A stretch of DNA of 64,000 bases from Sneathiella limimaris. GTDB lineage: Bacteria; Pseudomonadota; Alphaproteobacteria; Sneathiellales; Sneathiellaceae. The translations under genes and the position numbers were made by a program. Under the pieces are notes generated by a model, which did not search any database, was not told where the DNA came from, and saw only the letters and a program-made list of their open reading frames with translations. Of the stretch, positions 52,918-61,304 are shown piece after piece. The DNA is taken from NCBI RefSeq assembly GCF_012932565.1, contig NZ_JABBYJ010000001.1, positions 2,046,001 through 2,110,000 of the forward strand, given 5' to 3'. How positions within the stretch are numbered: the stretch's first letter is position 1; each line of letters starts with the position of its first letter.

Positions 52918-52940
52918 ACCAGCCTTATTCGGACAACAGA

Positions 52941-52969
52941 AAACCCCGGTGGCAACGCCGGGGTTTTTT
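52941..52969 (+). terminator. Terminator of the aap operon
   Basis: 10-bp stem AACCCCGGTG / CGCCGGGGTT (one G-U) closed by a GCAA tetraloop and followed by six T. It lies 24 bases after the aapP stop. Confidence 0.92.
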
Positions 52970-53193
52970 GATTCTGACCCTTATTCACTTTAGAGGTGTG
53001 GCTGCAATAAAATTGCAACATATGAGGGAATAGTTATGTGCCTTATGGTTCGTTTTGGATGGAATTGCTAAAATTTTCATCAAATTTGCGGCATGGGGTG
53101 GATTTTTCTTTTCTCATGTACCAGTTAAAGGATAGTATTTGGAACAGTAGGTACAAAATGAAACGCTATATCTGGTATGTGGGAGAATTGGAT

Positions 53194-53415
53194 ATGCGAC
53201 ATAAAGCCGTTGTGGGTGTTACACAATTATTGGCCCTACTTATCGGAATTGGTATTTCCTTCGGAATTGCCGCCGTGCTCGACGTTAAGGGCTGTGTAGC
53301 TGGTGGATACGGATTTTGTTTTCTCGATACGGTCATCGTGACCGCGATGGCTTCGGTTGCTTTTGTTGCCTTTGCCTTTGCGGCTCTTTTATGTAAGGCC
53401 TATTCGCAAGAGTAA
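53194..53415 (+). CDS. Small hypothetical two-helix membrane protein
   Basis: I do not recognise a family. From ATG 53194, with GGGAGA (53181-53186) 7 bases upstream, the product is 73 residues. It has two hydrophobic helices (about 8-28 and 44-68) joined by a short loop with three Cys (Lys-Gly-Cys-Val-Ala-Gly-Gly-Tyr-Gly-Phe-Cys), and a further Cys near the C-terminus. Longer starts at 53158 and 53038 exist, but their extra residues look non-coding. It is isolated between the aap terminator and its own terminator. Confidence 0.6.
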   Translation: MRHKAVVGVTQLLALLIGIGISFGIAAVLDVKGCVAGGYGFCFLDTVIVTAMASVAFVAFAFAALLCKAYSQE

Positions 53416-53448
53416 GACCAGCACAGATCAAAAGAAGGTAGATGTACC

Positions 53449-53475
53449 AAAAGGCGCTTTTTCAGCGCCTTTTTG
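53449..53475 (+). terminator. Terminator after the small membrane protein gene
   Basis: AAAAGGCGCT, loop TTTTC, AGCGCCTTTT, then T. It lies between convergent genes, so it could also act weakly for the GNAT gene on the minus strand. Confidence 0.8.
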
Positions 53476-53496
53476 TTTGTCTGATAGGATCAGGGC

Positions 53497-54051
53497 TCAG
53501 TCCTTGATCGGGGCGATCGATAGGACTTTCTGCTTATAAGGAACATAGCCAAAGCGCTGATAGAGGGGCAGGGCCTTGGGATGGTCCAGTGTGCAGGTAT
53601 TGACCGTCACGCATTCCGGCCCTTTCAGCCAGGCCTGTTCAATTGCCCAGTTGAGGAAATAGGGACCCAATTTCATGCCGATAAATTCGGGCATAATCCC
53701 GAAATAGGCCAGATCTACTTCCTTTGGGAATTTCTTGAAATTCAGCTCGCAATAGCCAGCCGGAACGCCCTTGATATAAAGGACATAGATTTCCGTATCC
53801 TCATCCTGAATGACGGTTTTGAGCTCCTCATCAGACAGAAGCTTTCGATCTACCCAGCCCCAGTTTTTGCCGACCGCATCATATAGAAAGCGATAAAAAT
53901 CAACTGTGGGCTCTTCCGCCCGCTGAATAGCGTGAGGAATTGCCGGGACTGGAATGGCCTGCGGTTGCTGGCGCTCTGTCATTTTCAGGTACGTGATGGT
54001 GACCGGCCAGGACCCGTCCGGGTTCGGCTCCGGTTTTCGCATAATAGGCAT
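53497..54051 (-). CDS. GNAT family N-acetyltransferase
   Basis: Predicted acetyl-CoA-dependent acetyltransferase of 184 residues. A central Asp-Leu-Ala-Tyr-Phe-Gly-Ile-Met-Pro-Glu-Phe-Ile-Gly-Met-Lys-Leu-Gly region takes the place of the usual Arg/Gln-x-x-Gly-x-Gly/Ala motif A, and a C-terminal Leu-Tyr-Gln-Arg-Phe-Gly-Tyr is typical of GNAT motif B. The substrate is unknown. It starts 5 bases after sseA, so it belongs to the cysK-alaX-sseA operon. AAGGAG lies 13 bases upstream inside the sseA end. Confidence 0.82.
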   Translation of the reverse strand: MPIMRKPEPNPDGSWPVTITYLKMTERQQPQAIPVPAIPHAIQRAEEPTVDFYRFLYDAVGKNWGWVDRKLLSDEELKTVIQDEDTEIYVLYIKGVPAGYCELNFKKFPKEVDLAYFGIMPEFIGMKLGPYFLNWAIEQAWLKGPECVTVNTCTLDHPKALPLYQRFGYVPYKQKVLSIAPIKD

Positions 54052-54056
54052 GGGAC

Positions 54057-54914
54057 TTATTCGGCTCCTTTTTGAACCGGAAGCGTTTCATCCAATGCCC
54101 ATTCAGTCCAGGACCCATCAAAAACCGCCACATCCCGGTGTCCCAGCATATGAAGGCCGAAGGCCAGAACGCAGGCCGTAATGCCGGAGCCACAGGAAGT
54201 GATCACAGGCTTTTTAAGGTCAATGCCTGAGGCTTCATACGCCGCTTTCAGCTCATCTGCAGATTTTAAGGTTCCCTCACTTGTCAGTAAGTCGTTGAAT
54301 GGCAAGTTATAGGAGCCAGGGATCCGGCCTCCGCGAAGTCCTTCGCGGGGTTCCGCCTCAGTTCCTTCAAAACGGCCTTTTGACCGGGCATCCAAAACTT
54401 GAGCCTTTTGGCTGTCAATATTGGCAAGGACCTGGTCTTTCTCCTTCACCAGCAGATTATTGATGCGCGATGTGAAATGCCGTTCTATCGGTTTCGTTGG
54501 CAAATCATCAATGGCCCGGCCTTCCGCCTGCCATTTGGGTAGACCACCATCCAGAATGGACACATCGTCATGACCAAACAGGCGGATCATCCACCAGGCG
54601 CGGGCGGCACTGCGAATACCAGATCCATCATAGACGATAATCCGGTTGCCATCGCCAAGCCCCAGTTTCCGAAGTTTGCTGGAGAATTTCTCTGGTGCCG
54701 GGATCATGTGAGGCAGAGAGCTATCGGTATCGGCAATATCATCAATATCAAAGAAAACAGCACCCGGAATGTGGGCCGCTTCGAACTCGGCTTTCGGGTC
54801 CCGATTTTCACCAGGCATGTACCAGGAGGCATCCACAATACGAATATCGGGGGAAGAAATATTTTGGCTCAGCCATTCAGTGGAGACAAGGGACGTAGGA
54901 TTAACGTAAGACAT
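54057..54914 (-). CDS. sseA: 3-mercaptopyruvate sulfurtransferase
   Basis: Two-rhodanese-domain enzyme that transfers sulfur from 3-mercaptopyruvate to a thiol or cyanide. The 285 residues contain an inactive N-terminal rhodanese domain and an active C-terminal domain with Cys241 in Cys-Gly-Ser-Gly-Ile-Thr-Ala. That loop (CGSG(V/I)TA) marks mercaptopyruvate rather than thiosulfate specificity. It is downstream of the cysteine synthase and AlaX genes, a coherent cysteine-metabolism group. Confidence 0.93.
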   Translation of the reverse strand: MSYVNPTSLVSTEWLSQNISSPDIRIVDASWYMPGENRDPKAEFEAAHIPGAVFFDIDDIADTDSSLPHMIPAPEKFSSKLRKLGLGDGNRIIVYDGSGIRSAARAWWMIRLFGHDDVSILDGGLPKWQAEGRAIDDLPTKPIERHFTSRINNLLVKEKDQVLANIDSQKAQVLDARSKGRFEGTEAEPREGLRGGRIPGSYNLPFNDLLTSEGTLKSADELKAAYEASGIDLKKPVITSCGSGITACVLAFGLHMLGHRDVAVFDGSWTEWALDETLPVQKGAE

Positions 54915-54947
54915 GATTTCTCTTTGCGCGTTTCGAACTGATTTTTC

Positions 54948-55661
54948 TTAGTCTTCAAACATTAGGGAAACACGGCGGTTTTGACGACCCTTTTTTTCAA
55001 TTTTTCGAACCCGGACCCGGCCGATTTCCGAAGTGTTTTTGACATGTGTGCCGCCACAAGGCTGCAGATCCGTATCCTCAACCTTGATTAGTCGAATATG
55101 CCCACTGCCGCGCGGCGGCTGAACAGACATGGTTTTAACAAGATCTGGTTGCGCATCCAGTTCCTCATCCGTAATCCAGTCAGCGGTAACGGGCCGGTTC
55201 TCGGCGATTAGTGCATTCAGTTTTTCTGTAATTTCCTCTTTATCAAGCTGGGCTTCGGGAAGGTCAAAATCGAGCCGTCCTTTCCCGTCAGAAACCTGGC
55301 CACCTGTAACCGGGTAGGGCAGGACCGCAGATAAAAGATGCAGGCAGGAATGCATGCGCATCAAGCGGTGCCGGACCTCCCAGTTGATCTCGGCAGTTAC
55401 CGTATCGCCAACCTTTGGCATCACCTCGTCTGAAGCGGGAACATGCACGACCTCTTCAGGACTGTCACCCTTGACAGTGGTGGCAATCTCAATCACGTCG
55501 CCACTGGCGAGGGTTATTGTTCCGGTATCGCCGGGCTGGCCGCCACCTGTTGGGTAGAACACAGTCTGGTCAAGGACGATGCCCCCTCTCTCGTTGATTG
55601 CTGTTACAGTTGCTTCACAGCTTGTCTGATAAGAGTCTTCGCGAAAAAGGGGTTTCGTCAT
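54948..55661 (-). CDS. AlaX-like alanyl-tRNA editing protein
   Basis: Free-standing homologue of the AlaRS editing domain that deacylates mischarged Ser- or Gly-tRNA(Ala). The 237 residues have the zinc/active-site motifs His-x-x-x-His in Met-His-Ser-Cys-Leu-His and Cys-Gly-Gly-Thr-His-Val. An N-terminal domain with Tyr-Pro-Thr-Gly-Gly-Gly-Gln-Pro-Gly-Asp marks it as the longer AlaX-M/L type. CAGGAGC lies 8 bases before ATG 55661, and the extra frame up to 55748 overlaps cysK. It sits between cysK and sseA. Confidence 0.92.
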   Translation of the reverse strand: MTKPLFREDSYQTSCEATVTAINERGGIVLDQTVFYPTGGGQPGDTGTITLASGDVIEIATTVKGDSPEEVVHVPASDEVMPKVGDTVTAEINWEVRHRLMRMHSCLHLLSAVLPYPVTGGQVSDGKGRLDFDLPEAQLDKEEITEKLNALIAENRPVTADWITDEELDAQPDLVKTMSVQPPRGSGHIRLIKVEDTDLQPCGGTHVKNTSEIGRVRVRKIEKKGRQNRRVSLMFED

Positions 55662-55692
55662 GGGGTCCAGCTCCTGATGTTGGGCCGGTCTA

Positions 55693-56697
55693 TTACCCCT
55701 CGATCCAAGGGGCGACCGGCAGATTATTTTGCCGGAGCATATCAACATCCATCAGCTTGCTAAAGTATTTTTGGGCGGTATCGCAAAGGATGGTGACAAT
55801 GGTATGGCCAGGGCCCATTTCCTTGGCCATGCGAATAGCGCCGGCCACATTAACGCCTGAGGATAAGCCAAGTTGGAGGCCTTCCTTGATGTTAAGGTTA
55901 TACAGAATTTCAAGCGCTTCCGCGTCGCTGATCTGGTAGGGCATGTCGACGTCCAACCCTTCCAGGTTGGCTGTAATCCGGCCTTGACCAATTCCCTCGG
56001 TGATAGAGCTCCCTTCGGATTTCAGCTCACCGTTCTTGTAATACTCATAAAGGGCTGCACCCATGGGATCAGCGATACCAATTTTGATGTTTGGGTTCCG
56101 ATCCCGAAGCGCATCAGCCGTTCCGGCAAGGGTGCCACCACTGCCGACAGCGCAAATGAAGCCATCAACCTTGCCCTCTGTCTGGGTCCAGATCTCCGGC
56201 CCTGTGGTTTTGAAATGGCCCATTTTATTGGCCACATTATCAAACTGGTTCGCCCAGATGGCGCCTTTGTCGCTTTTCGCTGCCAATTCCTCTGCGAGGC
56301 GGCCGGAATAGCGGACATAGTTACCGGGGTCTTTGTATGGTTTGGCTGGAACAAGTCGAAGATCAGCACCGCAATATTTGAGCAGAGCCTTCTTCTCGTC
56401 AGTCTGGGTTTCGGGCATGACAATGACTGTTTTATAGCCCTTGGCGTTGGCCACAAGGGCAAGGCCGATGCCGGTGTTGCCTGCGGTTCCTTCGACGATA
56501 AGCCCGCCAGGCTCCAACAGTCCTTTGGCTTCGGCGTCTTCAATAATGGCAAGTGCGGCGCGATCTTTCACAGAACCGCCCGGGTTCAGGAACTCTGCCT
56601 TGCCATAGATTTCACAGCCCGTTGCCTCAGACGCACCGGTGAGCCGGATCAGGGGGGTGTTTCCGATCGTATCTACGAAATCTTTGCGTATTGTCAT
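55693..56697 (-). CDS. cysK: Cysteine synthase A (O-acetylserine sulfhydrylase)
   Basis: PLP fold-type II enzyme joining O-acetylserine and sulfide; it uses the product of CysE. The 334 residues have the PLP Lys44 in Asn-Pro-Gly-Gly-Ser-Val-Lys-Asp-Arg, the substrate loop Glu-Gly-Thr-Ala-Gly-Asn-Thr-Gly-Ile-Gly-Leu and the phosphate loop Gly-Ser-Gly-Gly-Thr. Glu-Gly-Thr-Ala in place of the usual Glu-Pro-Thr-Ser is seen in a subgroup annotated as cysteine synthase A in alphaproteobacteria. A cystathionine beta-synthase-like activity cannot be excluded. First gene of its operon, 31 bases before alaX. Confidence 0.9.
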   Translation of the reverse strand: MTIRKDFVDTIGNTPLIRLTGASEATGCEIYGKAEFLNPGGSVKDRAALAIIEDAEAKGLLEPGGLIVEGTAGNTGIGLALVANAKGYKTVIVMPETQTDEKKALLKYCGADLRLVPAKPYKDPGNYVRYSGRLAEELAAKSDKGAIWANQFDNVANKMGHFKTTGPEIWTQTEGKVDGFICAVGSGGTLAGTADALRDRNPNIKIGIADPMGAALYEYYKNGELKSEGSSITEGIGQGRITANLEGLDVDMPYQISDAEALEILYNLNIKEGLQLGLSSGVNVAGAIRMAKEMGPGHTIVTILCDTAQKYFSKLMDVDMLRQNNLPVAPWIEG

Positions 56698-56858
56698 GAT
56701 ATTCTCTGCTCTGGGGACGTACTTAAATATATTTCACTAATTATCTATGTAATACTTTCATCACCTGCAAGCAAGGTGTGAAATTTTTCCGTGAAAATTT
56801 TCATATGTTCGCTTTCTTAACCTTTTGGTTAAGAAATCCTCCTTAAAATAGGTACCAT

Positions 56859-58784
56859 ATGGGGGATAGAATGGGACCGCTTGGCAAAGGGTTTTTGGCG
56901 TTTATGACAGATCAGCAGGATCACGAGAAAGAGGCTGAACCTCAACTCGAGCATAATTTCCTTTTCCAAAATCTGATGGATGGGGCTGCGATCGCGGTTG
57001 TTATCACTTGGGATGGTGAATTTCTCCTGGCCAATGAATATGCCCATGAAGTTTACGATATGCAGGGAAAATCCCTGATTGGTATGAAAACCGCCGATTT
57101 TCATCCGGACAGGGAAGAGCATGAAAAGTTTGTTGCTCTGATTGAATCCAATGATCGGGTCAAGAATTACCGCATGAATATGCTAAGTGCGAAGGGAAAC
57201 CTCAAAACCCTGCTCTTCACCACCTCGCGCGGCGTTTATAAGGGTAAGCCTGCCTATTACACTGTCTTGCAGGATTTTACCGAACTGGTTCAAAGCCAGA
57301 AAGTGCTGCAGGATCAACGCTCCCAGCACCGGGAAGTCCTGGAGTTGATCCCCGACGGATTGCTGATTCAGGTCGGCGGTGTTGTCCGTTTCGTCAACCA
57401 TAGTGCCCTGCAAACGTTCGGACTAGAAAACAAGACCCAGATTATCGGAACCCCGTCCAACGAATGGGCGGCCCCGCGTATGCGGCAAAAAATGCTGGAT
57501 TTGCGTAGTCAGCTTGAGCGCGATGAGTCAACGGTCAATTACGATAGCTGGCATCGCCGTCTGGATGGATCTGAATTTCCCACCCATGTTTCCGCCCGCA
57601 CAATTGTCTGGGAAGGGGAGGTTGGAACCCTCAACATCATCCGGGATATGTCTCATACCCAGAAATATATGGACGAGTTGCACCGCAAAGACCATGAGAT
57701 GGAATTGGCGCAGGAAGTCGGCCAGATGGGGCACTGGCGCATTGTTCTGGATGGGCTGAAAGTAACGTGGTCTCGCTCTCTGTACGAAATTCATGGCATG
57801 GATCCTGACAAGGATGTCCTGACCATGGACAAGGCGGTTTCCAGGGTTTTCCCATCGGATCGGAAAATCATGATGGATGCCATCAATAATGCGATCCGAA
57901 CCAAGGCGCCCACTCAGTATGAGGTCCGCCTCAGGTTGGGCGATGGGGAAATCCGCTATATGGCGGGTAAAATTATTCCTGAGATGAATGAAGATGGCTG
58001 GATTGACTCCGTCTTTGGCGTCTCCCTCAATGTGACGGAGCAACGCCTTCTGGAAGATAAGCTGCGCCAATCTCAAAAGATGGAAGCCGTTGGTCAACTG
58101 ACCGGCGGTATCGCGCATGACTTCAACAATCTGCTGGCGATCATCCAAGGCAATGCGGAACTGTTGCTGGAAGAAAATAGTGTGCCGGGCCTGGACCGGA
58201 ATAAAATGTTGAACTCCATGATTGCAGCCGCCGACAGGGGAGCCGAGCTGACACGAAACATGTTGGCCTTTGCCCGGGACCAGAGACTGGATCCTGTTGT
58301 CAGCAGCTTAAAAGAGCCGGTGCTATCAACCATTTCCATGTTGCGCCGAACAATCGAGGAAGAGATTTCCATCCTGACTGAATTGGAGGATGATCCCTGG
58401 AACTGCCGGGTGGATTTGGGGCAGCTTGAAAATGCCCTGATCAATCTGGTTCTGAATGCCCGAGATGCCATGCCTAAAGGTGGTGACATCACCATAAGTC
58501 TTGAAAATAGCGATCTTGCTTCAGGTTTGCAGGTCACAGGCGAATATATTCCGGCCGGACAGTATGTGGTGCTGTCGGTTGCCGACACCGGCATGGGGAT
58601 TGAGCCCTCCAAGCTCGCTCATGTGTTCGAGCCGTTTTTCACGACCAAGGAAGTGGGGCGGGGAACCGGACTGGGGCTGTCCATGGTTTATGGGTTCATT
58701 AAGCAATCTGCTGGTTATGTCACGGTTCAATCGGAACTGAGTGAGGGAACGTGTCTGTCCCTTTATCTGCCGCGCATTGCGTAA
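56859..58784 (+). CDS. Multi-PAS sensor histidine kinase without receiver
   Basis: Soluble kinase of 641 residues with three PAS-like domains (about 35-145, 160-270 and 285-400), HisKA with His420 in Gly-Gly-Ile-Ala-His-Asp-Phe-Asn-Asn, and HATPase_c (about 515-640) with Gly-Thr-Gly-Leu-Gly-Leu. The protein ends right after the ATPase domain, unlike the similar hybrid kinase at 32626, which continues into a receiver. No membrane helix or partner regulator is seen. ATG 56859 and 56871 are both possible: AGG lies 6 bases before the first, and GGGGGAT lies a few bases before the second. Confidence 0.92.
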   Translation: MGDRMGPLGKGFLAFMTDQQDHEKEAEPQLEHNFLFQNLMDGAAIAVVITWDGEFLLANEYAHEVYDMQGKSLIGMKTADFHPDREEHEKFVALIESNDRVKNYRMNMLSAKGNLKTLLFTTSRGVYKGKPAYYTVLQDFTELVQSQKVLQDQRSQHREVLELIPDGLLIQVGGVVRFVNHSALQTFGLENKTQIIGTPSNEWAAPRMRQKMLDLRSQLERDESTVNYDSWHRRLDGSEFPTHVSARTIVWEGEVGTLNIIRDMSHTQKYMDELHRKDHEMELAQEVGQMGHWRIVLDGLKVTWSRSLYEIHGMDPDKDVLTMDKAVSRVFPSDRKIMMDAINNAIRTKAPTQYEVRLRLGDGEIRYMAGKIIPEMNEDGWIDSVFGVSLNVTEQRLLEDKLRQSQKMEAVGQLTGGIAHDFNNLLAIIQGNAELLLEENSVPGLDRNKMLNSMIAAADRGAELTRNMLAFARDQRLDPVVSSLKEPVLSTISMLRRTIEEEISILTELEDDPWNCRVDLGQLENALINLVLNARDAMPKGGDITISLENSDLASGLQVTGEYIPAGQYVVLSVADTGMGIEPSKLAHVFEPFFTTKEVGRGTGLGLSMVYGFIKQSAGYVTVQSELSEGTCLSLYLPRIA

Positions 58785-58908
58785 AGATATTTTCCATCCA
58801 AAAGGTATCCCTATCCGTTTTAAACCCACTTTTCGCAGGTCCATTCTTCGGATCTGATCATCTCGCCTTTTAGGTTGTTTTTTGGCCTGAATAACGTTAG
58901 CTCATCCC

Positions 58909-59430
58909 ATGACTGAAGAGACTGTGCATATTCGCTTCGCGACCCGTGAGGACTATCCTTACCTGCCGGAAATTGAACGCTCTGCCGGGGCCTTGTTTCG
59001 TCAGGTGGGAATTGAGGAACTGGCCGAGGCCGAACCGGTCCCCCAAAGTTACTATGAAAAGCTCCCACCCTCAGTCCGTCTCTTAATAGCGGAATTGATT
59101 GGGACTGGCCCTGTCGGTTTTGCGCTGGTCACAGAAGTAGACGGCGAAGCACATTTGAAGGAAATTTCTGTCTGCTCGGATCAGGCGGGCCGAGGGATCG
59201 GCCGTAATCTGCTCAAGTCTGTGATCACCGATTGCCGCGCCCAAAAATGGCGCGCGCTGACCCTAACAACCTTCCAGTATGTGCCTTTTAACGCCCCCTT
59301 TTACGGACGAATGGGTTTTACCCTGCTGGAACCGGATGGGCAATGGCCAGGCCTTGCTAGGATCCTGCAAAAGGAGCGGGAGATATTCAAGGAAATGGGC
59401 CCCCGCATCGCCATGATCCGAGGGCTTTAA
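58909..59430 (+). CDS. GNAT family N-acetyltransferase
   Basis: 173 residues. Motif A is Gln-Ala-Gly-Arg-Gly-Ile-Gly (about 108-114), the acetyl-CoA phosphate loop, preceded by Leu-Lys-Glu-Ile-Ser-Val. The C-terminal Ala-Pro-Phe-Tyr-Gly-Arg-Met-Gly-Phe is motif B. The substrate is unknown; similar proteins act on small amines. The start has no strong Shine-Dalgarno. It converges on the PhzF gene with a 7-base gap. Confidence 0.88.
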   Translation: MTEETVHIRFATREDYPYLPEIERSAGALFRQVGIEELAEAEPVPQSYYEKLPPSVRLLIAELIGTGPVGFALVTEVDGEAHLKEISVCSDQAGRGIGRNLLKSVITDCRAQKWRALTLTTFQYVPFNAPFYGRMGFTLLEPDGQWPGLARILQKEREIFKEMGPRIAMIRGL

Positions 59431-59437
59431 AGGTATC

Positions 59438-60358
59438 TTAAATCTCAACCTCAAGGATTTGCATCACCTTGCCGTAGCCGCCAGCCATCAGGCCAGTGAT
59501 CTGGCCGTTTTCTAAGGATAGATTGACTGTAATTTCGCTGGGAGAGGCGGGGCTCATGAACCGACCTTGTTCAAGGATCAGGGTGTCCGTTTTATAACCG
59601 AACTGGTCATGGAGAAGGCAGGCAAGGGGGCCTGCCGCCATACCGGTAGCAGCTTCTTCTTCAATACCATAGGCCGGGGCAAACATGCGGCTGGTTGCAG
59701 TCACGCCCTCTTCGGTTCCCTCCAGCGTGAAGACATAATAGCCAATTAAATCCAGCTTATTGGAAATGGCTTCAATTGCACCTTGGTCGGCGGTCAGGTT
59801 CTGCAGGATTTCAGGGGTTTTAACACCTACCAATATGAAGTTGTTGCCGGTATTGACCAGGGTCGGCCGACTTCCTTCAATCAGGTCGTTTGCAGTTAGG
59901 CCGAGGGAGGAGAGGATAGTCTCATCCGATACATCTTTTGCCGGCCAGCTTTCTGCGGTGTCATATCGGGGGGCTAACTGCTCCATATAGGCAGCGCCAT
60001 CCTGTAATTTGATTTGACGGGGGCCGTCGACAGTCTCCTTGGAGGCATCTCCTTCAGCAACCCGACCCAGACTGGCAAGATATGAAAAAGTGGCGATGGT
60101 TGCATGGCCGCAATGGGCAATCTGACGGTTGGGGGTAAAGAAATCCAGTTTGATGGTTTCGGTCTCTGACGTTGATACAAATGCTGTTTCCGAAAGCCCG
60201 ACTTTAGCGGCGATCGCCAGTTTGTCGTCGGCACTTAAATTATCTGCATCCAGAACAACACCCGCTGGATTGCCGCCTGTGCCGTCTTTGACAAATGCAT
60301 TTACAATCTGGACAGGTATAATTCGGCCCTCTGTTTTGGCGGTATTTACGTCACTCAT
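59438..60358 (-). CDS. PhzF family isomerase/epimerase
   Basis: 306-residue protein of the diaminopimelate-epimerase-like PhzF fold. The catalytic Glu is Glu57 in Leu-Ser-Glu-Thr-Ala-Phe, preceded by Gly-Asn-Pro-Ala-Gly-Val-Val. His-Cys-Gly-His-Ala-Thr is replaced here by Ile-Ala-His-Cys-Gly-His-Ala-Thr-Ile, the family motif, and Glu-Glu-Ala-Ala-Thr-Gly-Met-Ala closes the second half. No phenazine genes are near, so the reaction is unknown. ATG 60358 with GAGGA upstream is preferred over a TTG at 60469. Confidence 0.9.
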   Translation of the reverse strand: MSDVNTAKTEGRIIPVQIVNAFVKDGTGGNPAGVVLDADNLSADDKLAIAAKVGLSETAFVSTSETETIKLDFFTPNRQIAHCGHATIATFSYLASLGRVAEGDASKETVDGPRQIKLQDGAAYMEQLAPRYDTAESWPAKDVSDETILSSLGLTANDLIEGSRPTLVNTGNNFILVGVKTPEILQNLTADQGAIEAISNKLDLIGYYVFTLEGTEEGVTATSRMFAPAYGIEEEAATGMAAGPLACLLHDQFGYKTDTLILEQGRFMSPASPSEITVNLSLENGQITGLMAGGYGKVMQILEVEI

Positions 60359-60495
60359 TTTAACATCCTCTGTTTGTGTCTTTCCTGTCCGTCTTTTCAC
60401 TTGGGGAGGATGGCTGGCATTTAAAGTTGAATGCGTCCCCTTTGCAAATTTTTGTAATGGAGCGCACAATAATCATTTCAAAAAAAGCGGTGCAT

Positions 60496-60792
60496 TTACT
60501 GAATGAAACCGGGGCAGAAATGATCGATCCCTTCCAGCAGGAGGGAAAGTAACTGCAACAGAATACCAAGCAGAGTGACCAGGAATACCGGCAGGGGGAG
60601 TAAGGAATTTAGTTTTCGGTCAATGCTCGCGCCGCTTTGCAGGGTTGCCCTGAGGTCAGGCTTTCGCGTTGCCTGCCAGTCCCGCCAGTAACTCCGTCCC
60701 AGGAAAAAGGCAGCATAAGTGGCAGGCAGGATCAGCAGCGTTGCGGCCAGCAGTTTCAGAAGGTCAAGGTCGGATTGACTGATGATAGGCAT
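60496..60792 (-). CDS. Hypothetical two-helix membrane protein
   Basis: 98 residues. Two hydrophobic helices (about 11-30 and 65-87) flank a basic loop with Trp, Arg and Lys. I know no family. It begins 12 bases after the HTH regulator gene on the same strand, so the two are probably cotranscribed under the promoter at 61226. A toxin role beside an antitoxin-like HTH protein is conceivable but not supported by any motif. No Shine-Dalgarno is visible before the ATG. Confidence 0.6.
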   Translation of the reverse strand: MPIISQSDLDLLKLLAATLLILPATYAAFFLGRSYWRDWQATRKPDLRATLQSGASIDRKLNSLLPLPVFLVTLLGILLQLLSLLLEGIDHFCPGFIQ

Positions 60793-60804
60793 GAGGCACG
60801 GCTC

Positions 60805-61197
60805 TTAATCATCATCCTCAATAGGATCTTCAAAGGTGATATGAACCGTTTTGCCAAGGGCAAGGGCGATCTTAAACAGGGACGAGAGGTCAGGCCCGTT
60901 TTTATGATAACCGGTGGCAATTCGCGAAATGACCGCGGGCTGTAATCCAGTTTCCTTTTCAATCTGCCGAAGTCCCTTGCCGGCTTTACTGATCTCACTA
61001 TGGACCAGTTCAGCGGCAACATCCCGCGCCAGATTGCCGGCAACGTCCTTCAGGACCTCTAGCCGTTCTTCTTTTGGCAGGTTGGCCAGCAGCTCTTTCA
61101 GGGTGGAGCCCATCGGCGTCCGATGCTCCATCAGCAATTTTAGCTCATCCGCCGCGGGGGCGGTGTTTATAATCGGTTGTGAATAGGTATCAGTCAT
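60805..61197 (-). CDS. HTH (XRE-like) transcriptional regulator
   Basis: 130 residues: an acidic/helical N-terminal half (about 15-75, Leu-Lys-Glu-Leu-Leu-Ala-Asn-Leu repeats) and a C-terminal HTH_XRE domain (about 80-125) with Gly-Leu-Arg-Gln-Ile-Glu-Lys-Glu-Thr-Gly-Leu-Gln-Pro-Ala-Val-Ile-Ser-Arg-Ile. A C-terminal HTH is typical of antitoxin-type regulators such as those of RelE/HigB modules, but no toxin of those families is adjacent. GGAG 6 bases before ATG 61197 supports the start. A near-consensus promoter with an overlapping palindrome lies directly upstream. Confidence 0.8.
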   Translation of the reverse strand: MTDTYSQPIINTAPAADELKLLMEHRTPMGSTLKELLANLPKEERLEVLKDVAGNLARDVAAELVHSEISKAGKGLRQIEKETGLQPAVISRIATGYHKNGPDLSSLFKIALALGKTVHITFEDPIEDDD

Positions 61198-61219
61198 CCC
61201 ATTCTCCGTTGATGTCTTG

Positions 61220-61243
61220 ATCAACAATATAAGTTGTGTTGAT
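61220..61243. promoter_or_regulatory. Operator-like palindrome over the HTH gene promoter
   Basis: ATCAACA (61220-61226), 10-base spacer, TGTTGAT (61237-61243), perfect arms, with further GTTGA/TCAAC half-sites on both sides. It covers the -10 element of the gene's promoter, so autorepression is the simplest reading. Confidence 0.55.
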
Positions 61244-61254
61244 GCAAAAGTCAA
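61226..61254 (-). promoter_or_regulatory. Near-consensus promoter for the HTH regulator
   Basis: On the minus strand TTGACT (61254-61249), 17-base spacer, TATATT (61231-61226). The leader to the ATG is about 22 bases. Confidence 0.6.
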
Positions 61255-61304
61255 CAATTTCGGATGATTCCCGGGCGGGAGGCGGGCCAGATAGGTCAAG
61301 AAAC

